Assembly (NCBI RefSeq): GCF_003937945.1
Contig: NZ_RSEC01000048.1
Span: 186,001 to 250,000 of the forward strand
Length of the DNA: 64,000 nucleotides
Direction of reading: 5' to 3'
DNA from: Amycolatopsis eburnea
Lineage (GTDB): Bacteria > Actinomycetota > Actinomycetes > Mycobacteriales > Pseudonocardiaceae
Notes under the pieces: model-generated
Told to the model about the DNA's origin: nothing
Seen by the model: the letters and a program-made list of their open reading frames with translations, nothing else
Database searches by the model: none
Position numbers and translations under genes: made by a program
Part shown: in pieces, positions 26,191 to 34,779 of the stretch
Numbering within the stretch: position 1 is the stretch's first letter
How the letters are laid out: each line of letters starts with the position of its first letter

Positions 26191-27127
26191 GGCGCATCAC
26201 CCGCCTCAGCAGCACGACCAGGATGGACACCAGCGCGATCATCGCCACCGCGCACGCGCACGCCGCCCCGAAGTCCGGCGTGCCGTTGGAGCCGAAGGTC
26301 CGGTCGAAGACGTAGATGCCGAGCGTCCACGCCTGGTTCGGCGGGGCGTACGTGCCCGGCCCGGCCAGCACGAAGACCAGCTCGAAGATCTTCAGCGCGT
26401 TGATCGTCCACAGCACCCCGGCGACGCCGACGACGTCCCACGTCATCGGCAGCGTGATGTTGCGGAACTTCTGCCACGGCGACGCCCCGCCCAGCTCGGC
26501 GTCTTCGTAGAGGTACGGCGGGATCCGGTCGACCGCGGCCATCAGGATCGTGATGTAGAAACCGGAGCTGGCCCAGATCAGCGACGCCGTCACGACGCCG
26601 GTCACGTTGGCCGGGGCCAGGAACTTGGCCGCGTCCGCGCCGGCGTGCTCGAGGACGTAGTTCGCCAGGCCCTGCTTGCCCGGCTGGTACTTGAACACGA
26701 ACCCGAGGAACATCCCGAGCGCCACCGGCGCGACGATGTTCGGGAAGAACAGGATGGCGCGCACGACCTTGCCGCCGCGCATGTCCCGCAGCACCATGGT
26801 GAACAGGAACGCGAGCGCGAACGTGCCGACGCCGCCGGCGAAGACGTAGACCAGCGTGTTGCGGAAGGCGTACTGGAACGAGTCGCTCGCCCACATCTGC
26901 GTGTAGTTGGTGACGCCGTTGGGCTTCGGCGTGTCCCCCGCGCCGGCCCAGCTGGTGAAGGACAGCACCACGGTCCCGATCGTCGGCAGCACCAGGAAAG
27001 CCAGGTACAGCACCAGCGCGGGCGCGGCGAACGGCCAGAACAGCCGCCTCTTGCGGCGCAGGTGCGCGCCGCCGGCGGCACGGGCCCCCTGAGCCCGTGC
27101 CGCCGTCGTCGTGGTGAGCGTGGCCAT
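26171..27127 (-). CDS. Sugar ABC transporter permease (MalF type)
   Basis: 318 residues from ATG 27127, which shares one base with the stop of the binding-protein gene (TGATG). The cytoplasmic N-terminus (LTTTTAARAQGARAAGGAH) precedes six helices beginning FAAPALVLYLAFLVLPTIGTVVLSF. The EAA loop is YEDAELGGASPWQKFRNITLPMTW. A longer frame to 27247 has no homology and crosses the upstream gene. It belongs to the CUT1 importer for an oligosaccharide or amino sugar. Confidence 0.95.
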   Translation of the reverse strand: MATLTTTTAARAQGARAAGGAHLRRKRRLFWPFAAPALVLYLAFLVLPTIGTVVLSFTSWAGAGDTPKPNGVTNYTQMWASDSFQYAFRNTLVYVFAGGVGTFALAFLFTMVLRDMRGGKVVRAILFFPNIVAPVALGMFLGFVFKYQPGKQGLANYVLEHAGADAAKFLAPANVTGVVTASLIWASSGFYITILMAAVDRIPPYLYEDAELGGASPWQKFRNITLPMTWDVVGVAGVLWTINALKIFELVFVLAGPGTYAPPNQAWTLGIYVFDRTFGSNGTPDFGAACACAVAMIALVSILVVLLRRVMRRDAIQF

Positions 27128-28521
27128 CAGCCCTGGTTCTTCCAGAACTCGGCGCCCTTGGCCGCGAGCTGGTCGACGAACTGCTCCGGCGTCAGCTGGC
27201 CCTTGAGCAGCGCGGTGTCGGCGGGGTCGAAGACGTCGGTCTGCCACTTGCCGCCGGCGATGCCGTCGATCCCGTCGTACTGCAGGACGTGCTCCTTCTT
27301 CGGGTCGTCGAGCGCGGCCTTGACCTGCTTGAGGTCGTCCGGCACGGCGAGGTCGGCGCGTGGCACGAGGTTGTCGGCCACCGCCGGGATGCCGGAGAGG
27401 ATGTCCTTGTTGAGGAAGTAGGCGATGAACGCCTTGGCGGCCTCGGCGTGCTTGGCCTTCTTCGTCACGGCGAACCCGATCGACATCTGCTCGACGGTGT
27501 CGTGCGTGGCGCCGGCGGGCATCGGGAACTGGAAGGAGCCGTAGTCGATCTTCGTGCCGGCACCCTGTTTGTCCAGGTACTCACGGGTTTCGCTCGGCGC
27601 CCAGGTGCCGACGTAGAGGTAGCGCGAGTCGCCGTCCGCCCAGCGCTGCTGCACCTGCGGGAACTTCGCCGCGTCCCAGCCGTCGATGAAGTACTTGGGC
27701 AGCTTCGCGGTTTCGGTGGCGGCCTTGAGGAAGCCGGGCTCGGTCTTCCACGCCTGGCCGGTCTTGTCGGTGGCGGCCTTGTTCAGCCCGCCCGCGCCGA
27801 CGTACCGCTCGGCGAGCTGGGTGAAGAAGTACATGTTGTAGAACGGGATGTCGCCGTCCTGGCTGATCGCCGCCTTGCCGTCGGCCTTCGCCTTGTCGAA
27901 CAGCGCGAGCAGGTCGTCCATCGTCTTCGGCTGCTGGACGTCACCCGCGGAACCCTTGTTGTACCACCAGGCGCTCGACTGGACGGTGTACGGCACCATG
28001 AAGTTCTGGCCGGTCTTGTCCTTGTTCTGCGGGAAGTCGTAGGAGCTCTTCGAGAGCACGTCCCGGACCGTCTTGTCGCCCTCGCCGACCTTCATCGCGA
28101 AGACGTCGTCGAGACCCTGCGTGCCGCCCGGGGTCATGATGGCCGCGCCGACCTTGCTGACGTCCTGGTCGAACAGGTCCGGCACCGCGTCGGTGTTCAG
28201 CGCGGGCACCAGGTTCTGCGTGTAGGCCTTGCGTCCCAGCCACTGGACGTTCACCTTGACGCCGGTCTTCTCCTGGAAGCACTTGAACGCCTTCTGGAGC
28301 ACCTTGCCCTGGGGCTCGTCGGCGGTCCACATGGCCCAGTAGGTGAACTCCTTGTCCGTGGCCGGCTTGACGCCCGCTTCCGGGCAGGGCGCGTTCAGGT
28401 ACTGGTCGACCCCGGGCAGGGCGTTCTCGCCGGTCCCGCTGCCGGTGTCCGCACCCCCGCCGCACCCGGCCAGCAGGAGGGACACCCCCGCCGTCAACGC
28501 CATGAGCTTGCTCCGCCGCAT
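27127..28521 (-). CDS. Sugar-binding lipoprotein of the ABC importer (family 1 solute-binding protein)
   Basis: 464 residues from ATG 28521. The N-terminus MRRSKLMALTAGVSLLLAGCGGG carries a lipobox (LLAGC), so the mature protein is lipid-anchored outside the membrane. The body shows family-1 features: FTYWAMWTADEPQGKVLQKAF, GVKVNVQWLGRKAY, DLFDQDVSKV, MVPYTVQSSAWWYNK and VTKKAKHAEAAKAFIAYFLN. It opens the importer operon and reads toward the permeases. A clear promoter lies upstream (28574-28601). The ligand is likely a product of the neighbouring GH31 enzyme, an inference from context. Confidence 0.94.
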   Translation of the reverse strand: MRRSKLMALTAGVSLLLAGCGGGADTGSGTGENALPGVDQYLNAPCPEAGVKPATDKEFTYWAMWTADEPQGKVLQKAFKCFQEKTGVKVNVQWLGRKAYTQNLVPALNTDAVPDLFDQDVSKVGAAIMTPGGTQGLDDVFAMKVGEGDKTVRDVLSKSSYDFPQNKDKTGQNFMVPYTVQSSAWWYNKGSAGDVQQPKTMDDLLALFDKAKADGKAAISQDGDIPFYNMYFFTQLAERYVGAGGLNKAATDKTGQAWKTEPGFLKAATETAKLPKYFIDGWDAAKFPQVQQRWADGDSRYLYVGTWAPSETREYLDKQGAGTKIDYGSFQFPMPAGATHDTVEQMSIGFAVTKKAKHAEAAKAFIAYFLNKDILSGIPAVADNLVPRADLAVPDDLKQVKAALDDPKKEHVLQYDGIDGIAGGKWQTDVFDPADTALLKGQLTPEQFVDQLAAKGAEFWKNQG

Positions 28522-28573
28522 ATCGCCACCGCCCGCATCGATGAGGAACACGCCATCTGCGCGTTGCTGCGCA

Positions 28574-28601
28574 GTTTTAACACCTTTCGAGCACTTGTCA
28601 A
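28574..28601 (-). promoter_or_regulatory. Promoter of the importer operon with operator-like spacer
   Basis: On the minus strand, -35 TTGACA (28596-28601), a 16-base spacer and -10 TAAAAC (28574-28579). The spacer, AGTGCTCGAAAGGTGT (28580-28595), matches the GH31 element at 15 of 16 positions. A downstream inverted repeat CTGCGC-N6-GCGCAG could be a second site. Confidence 0.65.
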
Positions 28602-28727
28602 CACCGAGCTGCCGTCGCCGTCCCCGGGCCAAAGTCCGAGGTGCCCGGGTGATCAGGCACGTAACCACACCTCGGGACCTGCGCGCACCTCGACGCATCC
28701 ACTGCGCGCAAGTGATCGATTGACACG

Positions 28728-28756
28728 TTGACGTTGCACAAACTTGCATCTACCGT
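28728..28756 (+). promoter_or_regulatory. Promoter of the SIS/PfkB/aldolase operon with operator-like spacer
   Basis: -35 TTGACG (28728-28733), a 17-base spacer and -10 TACCGT (28751-28756). The spacer contains TTGCACAAAC followed by TTGCA, giving TTGCA repeats 10 bases apart, with TTGCG 21 bases further on. TTGCACAAA fits the NTGCNCRAA pattern of the other two promoters. Confidence 0.65.
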
Positions 28757-28794
28757 GACAGGTGTTGCGCACAACCGGCACGGATGGGGAGTTC

Positions 28795-29676
28795 ATGAGC
28801 GGGACCTTCATGGCTGCGGAGATCGCCAGCCAGCCCGGCTGCTGGCGGGAAGCGGGTGCGCTGGCCGCGACGAACGAAGGGCGGCTGCCCGCGGCGGGCG
28901 CCCGGGTGGCGATCGTCGGCTGCGGCACCTCGTGGTTCGTCGGCCAGGCCTACGCGGTGCTGCGCGAAACCGCCGGGCTCGGCGAGACCGACGCGTTCGC
29001 CGCGTCCGAGTTCCCGGTGGGCCGCGGCTACGACCACGTGCTCGCGCTGACCCGCTCGGGCACCACGACCGAGGTGCACACCCTGCTCGCGAAGCTGCGC
29101 GGCCGGGCGAAGACCACGGTGATCACCGGCGTGCCGGGCGAAGTCGCCGGCACCGCCGACGCGATCGTCGACCTGTCCTCGGTGGACGAGCGCTCGGTCG
29201 TGCAGACCCGGTTCGCCACCACGGCGCTGGCCATGCTGCGGGCGCACCTCGGCGAGGACCTGACCGACGTCGTCGCGCAGGCCGAGCGGGTGCTGGCCGA
29301 GCCGCTGCCGGCCGAGCTGACCGGCGCGGAGCAGTTCAGCTTCCTCGGCACCGGCTGGTCGATCGGCATCGCGAACGAGGCCGCACTCAAGTTCCGCGAG
29401 GCGTGTCTGCTGTGGACCGAGTCCTACCCCGCGTGGGACTACCGGCACGGCCCGATCAGCATCAGCGAGCCGGGCCGGGTGACCTGGATGTTCGGCACCG
29501 CGCCCGAGGGCCTCGCCGACGACGTCCGGCAGGCGGGCGGCACGTTCGTCCAGAGCGGTCTCGACCCGCTCGCCGACCTCGTCCGCGCCCAGCTCGTGGC
29601 CGGGGCGATCGCCCGCCGGAAGGGCCTCGACCCGGACAACCCGCGCAGCTTGACGCGGTCCGTCGTGCTCACATGA
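28795..29676 (+). CDS. SIS-domain sugar isomerase/deaminase (AgaS/GlmS-isomerase type)
   Basis: 293 residues from ATG 28795 with GGGGA ahead. Two SIS domains are present: VAIVGCGTSWFVGQAYAVLRE with LALTRSGTTTEVHTLL in the first, and FSFLGTGWSIGIANEAALKFREACLLWTESYPAWDYRHGP in the second. The latter resembles the substrate-binding stretch of GlmS-type isomerases. Such proteins isomerise or deaminate amino-sugar phosphates. With a tagatose-type kinase and aldolase behind it, conversion of galactosamine-6-phosphate to tagatose-6-phosphate (AgaS role) is the best fit; glucosamine-6-phosphate is the alternative. Its stop overlaps the next start (ATGA). Confidence 0.85.
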   Translation: MSGTFMAAEIASQPGCWREAGALAATNEGRLPAAGARVAIVGCGTSWFVGQAYAVLRETAGLGETDAFAASEFPVGRGYDHVLALTRSGTTTEVHTLLAKLRGRAKTTVITGVPGEVAGTADAIVDLSSVDERSVVQTRFATTALAMLRAHLGEDLTDVVAQAERVLAEPLPAELTGAEQFSFLGTGWSIGIANEAALKFREACLLWTESYPAWDYRHGPISISEPGRVTWMFGTAPEGLADDVRQAGGTFVQSGLDPLADLVRAQLVAGAIARRKGLDPDNPRSLTRSVVLT

Positions 29677-30575
29677 TCGTCACCGTGACGCCGAACGCCG
29701 CGCTCGACGTCACGTACACGGTGGACGGCCTGGTGCCCGACGCCGTGCACCGGGCGCGCGACGTCCGGCACCGGGCGGGCGGCAAGGGCGTCAACGTCGC
29801 CCGCGTGCTGCACGCGCTCGGCGCCGACGTGCACGCGATCGCCACCGCCGGCGGGCCCACCGGGTCCGCGCTGGCCGCGGAGCTCGGCGCGGCGGGGCTG
29901 GCCGCGGAGCTGGTCCCGATCGGCGGCGAAACCCGCCGGACGACCACCGTGCTGTCCGCTGTGGACGGTTCGGTGACCCTCTTCAACGAGCCGGGCCCGG
30001 CGGTGACCGCGATGGAGTGGGCACTGCTGACCGAGCGCGTCCGCCGCCGGGACCCCGAGGTGCTGGTCTGCGCCGGCAGCCTGCCCCCCGGGGCGCCGGC
30101 CGACGGCTACGCGCGGCTGATCGAGGGCCGGAAGTCCGTTTTGGACACCTCCGGCCCGGCCCTGCTGGCCGGGCTGGCCGGGCGGCCCGCCGTCGTCAAG
30201 CCCAACGCGGCCGAACTGCGCGAGGTCACCGGGCTCGACGACCCCGCGCGGGCCGCCCGCGAGCTGATGCGGGCCGGCGCGGGCGCCGTCGTCGTCTCCC
30301 TGGGCGCCGACGGGCTGCTCGCGGTCACGCCCGCGGGCACCTGGCGGGCGACCCCGTCCGGCCCGCTCAGCGGCAACGCCACCGGCGCGGGGGACGCCGT
30401 CGTCGCGGCCCTCGCGCTCGGGCTGAGCCGGCTCGAGCCGTGGCCGGAGATCCTGCGGCGGGCCGTCGCGCTGTCCGGCGCGGCGGTGCTCGGGCCGCTG
30501 GCCGGCGACGTCGACCTCGCGCACTACCACCGGGAGCTGGCCGCCGTGCGCGTCCGGCCGGAACAGGAGTCCTGA
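29673..30575 (+). CDS. PfkB-family kinase (1-phosphofructokinase/tagatose-6-phosphate kinase type)
   Basis: 300 residues from ATG 29673. The N-terminal VTPNAALDVTY and the RHRAGGKGVNVARVLHALG signature mark the LacC/FruK subgroup. PNAAELREVTGL lies mid-protein. The C-terminal PfkB signature SGNATGAGDAVVAALALG holds the catalytic Asp of GAGD. The enzyme phosphorylates a ketose phosphate at the 1 or 6 position. In this operon tagatose-6-phosphate is the likely substrate, giving tagatose-1,6-bisphosphate for the aldolase that follows. Coupled to both neighbours by stop/start overlap. Confidence 0.88.
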   Translation: MIVTVTPNAALDVTYTVDGLVPDAVHRARDVRHRAGGKGVNVARVLHALGADVHAIATAGGPTGSALAAELGAAGLAAELVPIGGETRRTTTVLSAVDGSVTLFNEPGPAVTAMEWALLTERVRRRDPEVLVCAGSLPPGAPADGYARLIEGRKSVLDTSGPALLAGLAGRPAVVKPNAAELREVTGLDDPARAARELMRAGAGAVVVSLGADGLLAVTPAGTWRATPSGPLSGNATGAGDAVVAALALGLSRLEPWPEILRRAVALSGAAVLGPLAGDVDLAHYHRELAAVRVRPEQES

Positions 30576-31423
30576 TGCCTCTCGTCAGCACCGGGGAGAT
30601 CGTCGCGGAAGCCGCGGCGGCCCGGCGCGGGTGCGGTGCCTTCAACGCGATCCAGCTCGAACACCTCACCGCGATCGTCGAAGGCGCGGCGCTGGCCGGC
30701 GCGCCGGTGATCGTGCAGCTGAGCCAGAACGCCGTGCGCTACCACGGCGCGCTGGCCCCGATCGGCGGCGCCGCGCTGGCCACCGCCCGGGCGGCCGAGG
30801 GACGCGTCGCCGTGCACCTGGACCACGCCGAATCCCGCGACCTGGTGCGGGAAGCCGTCGCGCTCGGGTTCGGCTCGGTCATGTTCGACGCGTCCAAACT
30901 GGACTACGCGGACAACGTGCGCGAGACGCGGGAAGTCGTCGCGTTCTGCCACGACCACGGCGTCTGGGTGGAAGCCGAGCTGGGCGAAGTCGGTGGCAAG
31001 GACGGCGTGCACGCCCCGGGCGCGCGCACCGACCCGGACGAGGCGGCGGAGTTCGCCGCGGCGACCGGCGTCGACGCGCTCGCCGTCGCCGTCGGCAGCT
31101 CGCACGCGATGCTCACCCGCGACGCGGCACTCGACTTCGACCTCATCGCCCGGCTGCGCTCACGAGTCCCGGTGCCGCTGGTGCTGCACGGCTCGTCCGG
31201 GGTGTCCGACGAAGGCCTGGCCGAAGCGGTCCGGGCGGGGATGACGAAGGTCAACATCGCCACGCAGCTCAACAAGGTCTTCACCGCGGCCGCCGCGGGC
31301 GACTGGCGCACGCACCCCGAGCGCGTGGACCCGCGCCGCTACCTGGGCGCGGGCCGCGACGCGGTGACGGCCGAGGTACGCCGCCTCCTCGGCGTCCTCG
31401 GCCTGTCCGCGCTCCCCCGCTGA
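30575..31423 (+). CDS. Class II fructose/tagatose-bisphosphate aldolase (GatY/KbaY-like)
   Basis: 282 residues, ATG 30575 sharing a base with the kinase stop (TGATG). Zinc-aldolase features are present: GAFNAIQLEHLTAIVEGA, HLDHAESRDLV (a Zn-ligand His and the catalytic Asp), GFGSVMFDASKLDYADNVRET, VEAELGEVGG, VGSSHA and LVLHGSSGVSDEGL (Zn His), then MTKVNIATQLNK. It would cleave a ketose bisphosphate to DHAP and glyceraldehyde-3-phosphate. Context favours tagatose-1,6-bisphosphate. The stop lies one base from the stop of the convergent lectin gene, with no hairpin between. Confidence 0.9.
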   Translation: MPLVSTGEIVAEAAAARRGCGAFNAIQLEHLTAIVEGAALAGAPVIVQLSQNAVRYHGALAPIGGAALATARAAEGRVAVHLDHAESRDLVREAVALGFGSVMFDASKLDYADNVRETREVVAFCHDHGVWVEAELGEVGGKDGVHAPGARTDPDEAAEFAAATGVDALAVAVGSSHAMLTRDAALDFDLIARLRSRVPVPLVLHGSSGVSDEGLAEAVRAGMTKVNIATQLNKVFTAAAAGDWRTHPERVDPRRYLGAGRDAVTAEVRRLLGVLGLSALPR

Positions 31424-31424
31424 A

Positions 31425-33611
31425 TCAGCCGATGGACCAGTGCTGGAGCGCGGCACCGGAAGCGGCCTGCTGGGTGACCGCGGCACCGTCCGAAGTGGAC
31501 GCCGTGGTCAGCAGCAGGCCACTGTGGACGGCGGTGAAGGCGTAGGTCCCGTCCGCTTGCCGGGCGGCCTTCCAGTGCTGGTTGGCGCCGCCCGTGCAGG
31601 TCCACTGGATGATCGCCGCGCCGGACGTCGTGGCACCGCCGTCGACGTCCGCGCACAGGCCGGATTCGACGTTGCGCAGTTCGTAGGAGCCGTCCGGCTG
31701 CGCGGTGAACGTCCAGCTCTGGTTGGCGCCGCCGTTCGCGGTCCAGGTGACCAGCCGCGTGCCCTTCACGGTGCTGTGGCTGGGCACGTCGAGCGCCTTG
31801 CCGCCGATCGCGAGGGTGTGCGTTCCGGTCAGGACGGGCGCGGTGCCGACCGCCGTGACGGTCAGCGTCTGCTGCGCCGCGGTGCGGCCGCCGCCGACCG
31901 CGCTGCCGGTGGTGTCGCTCCAGTGGCGCACCGGCGTGGTCTCGGCCGGGTGGGCCGCGGACATGCCCAGCACCAGGCCGCTGTAGCGGTTGACGATGCG
32001 GTACGTCCCCGAAGCGCCGGGGATGACGAACCACTGCTGCCCCACCCCGGAACCGGACGTCACCGTCGGCACGGTCCCCCACGCCCGCGTCGCCGAGGAC
32101 GTGGACGCGACCCCGAGCAGGCCGCCGCTCCCGGCGTTGGTGATCCGGTAGGAACCGTCGCCGTTGCCGGTGAACGACCACGCCTGCGCGGCCGATCCGT
32201 CGCCGGCCGCGACCGACGTCGTCGAGGAACCGCTCTGGGCGAGCACCCGGCCGTCCCCGGAGGCGATCCGGTAGGTCTTGGCCGGGTCGAACGGGACCGC
32301 CGCGCGAGCCGGGTTGTCGATCGAGACGTTGATGTACTCGCCGGACGCACCGCCGGAGCAGCCGAACGAGCAGTACGCGCGGAAGTTCTTGCCCACGATC
32401 GCCGAACCGGTCTTGTTCACGCCGTCGACGAACCACCGGTACCACGACGCGGTGTGGTAGCTGCCCGTGCCGCCGATCGGGTACCACTTCTGCGTGGCCA
32501 GGTCGTCGGTCGCGTAGTACTGCTGCGGCGCGTTCCCGCTCTGGTCGACGGCCTGCGGCTCGCCGATGTAGAGGCCGAGGTGGGCGTTGTAGGTGATGTC
32601 CATGACGAACAGCGGTGACGTCGGGGGCATCTTGCCCGCCGCGATCTGCTGGTCCGCGGTGCCGGTGTTCGCGGGGCTGTACTCGTTCGCCGTCGGCGTG
32701 TAGCCGGTGGCGCTGTCCGGCCCGACCGGCACCTGGTTGCTTTCCTTGCCGCCGACGCCGGGTTCGGTCCAGGCGCCGCCGTACCACTTGCGCCACGACC
32801 CCGGCGCCATCTTGGCCGAGATCGGGGCCCGCGCGGCGTGTGCGTAGAAGGCCTTCCAGCCGCCGTTCTTGTCGACCACGCGCGAGCCGTAGAAGACGTA
32901 GAAGTAGCCGGACGCGGTGTCGACGTAGAGCCGCTGGTCGCCGTCGCCGTAGTAGTAGGTCTGGTTCGGGAAGGCGGCGGTGTCCCCGCGTTTCGTGCTG
33001 TACGGCGAGGTGAGGACGTGCGCCTTGATCTTCCAGGTCCGGCCCTGGTCGGTCGAGACGGCGTAGTCGATGGCGTCGTAGTGCAGGCCGTCGCCGAAGG
33101 GCTGCGGGGTGAATTCGTTGTGCACCAAGCCGTACCAGTCGCCGGTGTCCGGGTCGACCCAGGTGCCGACGAGGTCGCAGAAGTTCTTCTGCGAGTAGCT
33201 CGACCCGGACGGCGGGTTCGTCGCCTCGACCCCGGTCGGGCTGGTGTTGCACCGCTTCGTCGTGTCGTTGTTGCGGTCTTCGGGGTCCGCGGGGTTCACG
33301 GCGTCGCTGATGGGGTTCTTGCCGAAGCTGTCGAAGTCGCGGCCGCTGTAGAACTCCCACTCGCGCGGCTGCGTGGCCCCGTAGAGCGCGGCGGACTGCT
33401 GGAAGTAGAAGGTGCCGTCCTTGTCGAGGTACGGACTGGCGGGCGAGTCGGTCGGGTGCGACCACGCGCCCTTCGACTGCACGGAAACGGTGTAGCCACT
33501 GGTGGGCGGCGCGGCTTCGGCGGGCGCGGCCGTGCCGACGAGCACGGCGACCGCGGCCGCTAGCACGGCGGCGCGTCTGCGGCGTGAGCCTGATGACGAG
33601 GCAGGGTGCAT
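31425..33611 (-). CDS. Secreted protein with Asp-box region and C-terminal ricin-type lectin domains
   Basis: 728 residues from ATG 33611 (GAGGAG upstream); Arg-rich signal peptide MHPASSSGSRRRRAAVLAAAVAVLVGTAAPAEA. The N-terminal 420 residues contain an Asp-box, VSTDQGRTWKIKA, and Trp/Tyr-rich strands, suggesting a beta-propeller like sialidases, but I cannot assign a glycosidase family. The C-terminal 280 residues are beta-trefoil repeats: RIASGDGRVLAQSG, AQAWSFTGNGDGSYRITNAGSGGLLGV, NQSWTFTAQPDGSYELRNVESGLCADVDGG and NQHWKAARQADGTYAFTAVHSGLLL. Ricin-type domains often bind galactose or GalNAc, fitting the adjacent sugar locus. The long AT-richer region upstream carries repeated TTGCA motifs. 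Confidence 0.82.
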   Translation of the reverse strand: MHPASSSGSRRRRAAVLAAAVAVLVGTAAPAEAAPPTSGYTVSVQSKGAWSHPTDSPASPYLDKDGTFYFQQSAALYGATQPREWEFYSGRDFDSFGKNPISDAVNPADPEDRNNDTTKRCNTSPTGVEATNPPSGSSYSQKNFCDLVGTWVDPDTGDWYGLVHNEFTPQPFGDGLHYDAIDYAVSTDQGRTWKIKAHVLTSPYSTKRGDTAAFPNQTYYYGDGDQRLYVDTASGYFYVFYGSRVVDKNGGWKAFYAHAARAPISAKMAPGSWRKWYGGAWTEPGVGGKESNQVPVGPDSATGYTPTANEYSPANTGTADQQIAAGKMPPTSPLFVMDITYNAHLGLYIGEPQAVDQSGNAPQQYYATDDLATQKWYPIGGTGSYHTASWYRWFVDGVNKTGSAIVGKNFRAYCSFGCSGGASGEYINVSIDNPARAAVPFDPAKTYRIASGDGRVLAQSGSSTTSVAAGDGSAAQAWSFTGNGDGSYRITNAGSGGLLGVASTSSATRAWGTVPTVTSGSGVGQQWFVIPGASGTYRIVNRYSGLVLGMSAAHPAETTPVRHWSDTTGSAVGGGRTAAQQTLTVTAVGTAPVLTGTHTLAIGGKALDVPSHSTVKGTRLVTWTANGGANQSWTFTAQPDGSYELRNVESGLCADVDGGATTSGAAIIQWTCTGGANQHWKAARQADGTYAFTAVHSGLLLTTASTSDGAAVTQQAASGAALQHWSIG

Positions 33612-33912
33612 CGCGAACTCCTCGATCTCGACGGGGGTGGACTCGCCGGGCGCCGGGTGTTCGCAGTGTGCAGGATGTTGTTTGAAGTTGCAAGATACTG
33701 TCGGAGTTCGTTCAGGATCGCGCACACGGCGTTGGTCAGCCCACTCAGCCAAGTCCGTCAAAGATTGCACCGTGTCACAACAAAACTTACGTCCAGGATG
33801 CAACAAACGCCGGTTGCACCGCGACCTGTCAACGTCAAAACTTGCAGCGATGCTCGACGTTTATTGCGCCCTGTCGGTAAGTTCCACCGGATAGTGACGT
33901 AAGCTTTGACGT
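33612..33912. promoter_or_regulatory. 301-base divergent intergenic region with TTGCA-type repeats
   Basis: No coding sequence is convincing here. The region is less GC-rich than its surroundings and has five TTGCA or TGCAA copies, near 33687, 33763, 33799, 33811 and 33837. The last, in AAAACTTGCA, resembles CAAACTTGCA in the SIS promoter. At its right end TAAGCT (33900-33905) lies 7 bases before the AbiEi start. On the minus strand TTGACG and TTGACA near 33827-33837 are possible -35 elements for the lectin gene. Confidence 0.4.
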
Positions 33913-34779
33913 ATGGAGATGGATCAGGCCTTCGAGCTGCTCGGTACGTTCACGGCCGAGCAGTGGGGCATGGTCACGACCCGGCAGGCCAAGAAGCTGG
34001 GTGTGGACGACGTGACCTTGCACCGGCTGACCAGCGCCCGGTTCCTCGAGCGCGTTCGTCGCGGCGTCTACGCCGCGACCAGCGCTTCCGCCGATGCCGC
34101 CCGCGATGAGCAGGCTGTATGGCTGGCCTTGAACCCGACCGTACCCAGTTGGGAGCGACCCGCGATCGACCCGGACGGCGGGGTCGTCTCGCACCAGTCC
34201 GCCGCACGCCTGCACGGACTCGGCGAACTGCTCAACAGCCGGCTCACCTTCACCGTGCCCAAGCGTCGGGACGTCCGTGATCCCGACGTGTGGACCAAGA
34301 AGGCGGTGTTGGCCGACAGCGACGTCGTCGTGCTCGACGGCCTGCCGGTCACCACCGTGCTGCGCACCGTCTGCGACCTGCTCGACCAGCACATCGACGG
34401 CAGCCACATCGCCACGATCATCCGCGAGGGCGTCGAAGCCGGGAAACTGCAGCTCGACCAGCTCGCCGAGGCTATTGCCCCCTACGCACGTCGTTACGAC
34501 GCCCGGCCACACGACGGGGAACACCTCCTGGAAAACCTGCTGTCCCAGATCGGGCTCTCGATCTCCGACTTGGCGGTGCGCCGCCTCCCGCCGGGCGCAG
34601 CCGCGGGGCTACCGAGGACCAGGTTCCTGCGAGACGCGCTGAGCGCGGCCGGGATCGACGACCCGGCGGTGACCGATGCACTCGTCGCGTTTCAAGCTGC
34701 GTCTTCGCCGGGCCGCCGCCGGGATGCACTGGCGGCGCTGAACCAAGTGGTCGCGCCCGCCGAGGAGGCCGGGGCATGA
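33913..34779 (+). CDS. abiEi: AbiEi-type antitoxin/transcriptional regulator
   Basis: 288 residues from ATG 33913. The N-terminal winged helix (MVTTRQAKKLGVDDVTLHRLTSARFLERVRRGVYA) is typical of AbiEi antitoxins. The middle has VSHQSAARLHGLGELL and VTTVLRTVCDLLDQHIDGSHIATIIREG, as in the AbiEi C-terminal domain. AbiEi usually represses its own operon and counteracts AbiEii without direct binding (type IV system). TAAGCT ends 7 bases before the ATG with no ribosome site, so the message is probably leaderless. It overlaps the toxin gene as ATGA. Confidence 0.88.
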   Translation: MEMDQAFELLGTFTAEQWGMVTTRQAKKLGVDDVTLHRLTSARFLERVRRGVYAATSASADAARDEQAVWLALNPTVPSWERPAIDPDGGVVSHQSAARLHGLGELLNSRLTFTVPKRRDVRDPDVWTKKAVLADSDVVVLDGLPVTTVLRTVCDLLDQHIDGSHIATIIREGVEAGKLQLDQLAEAIAPYARRYDARPHDGEHLLENLLSQIGLSISDLAVRRLPPGAAAGLPRTRFLRDALSAAGIDDPAVTDALVAFQAASSPGRRRDALAALNQVVAPAEEAGA

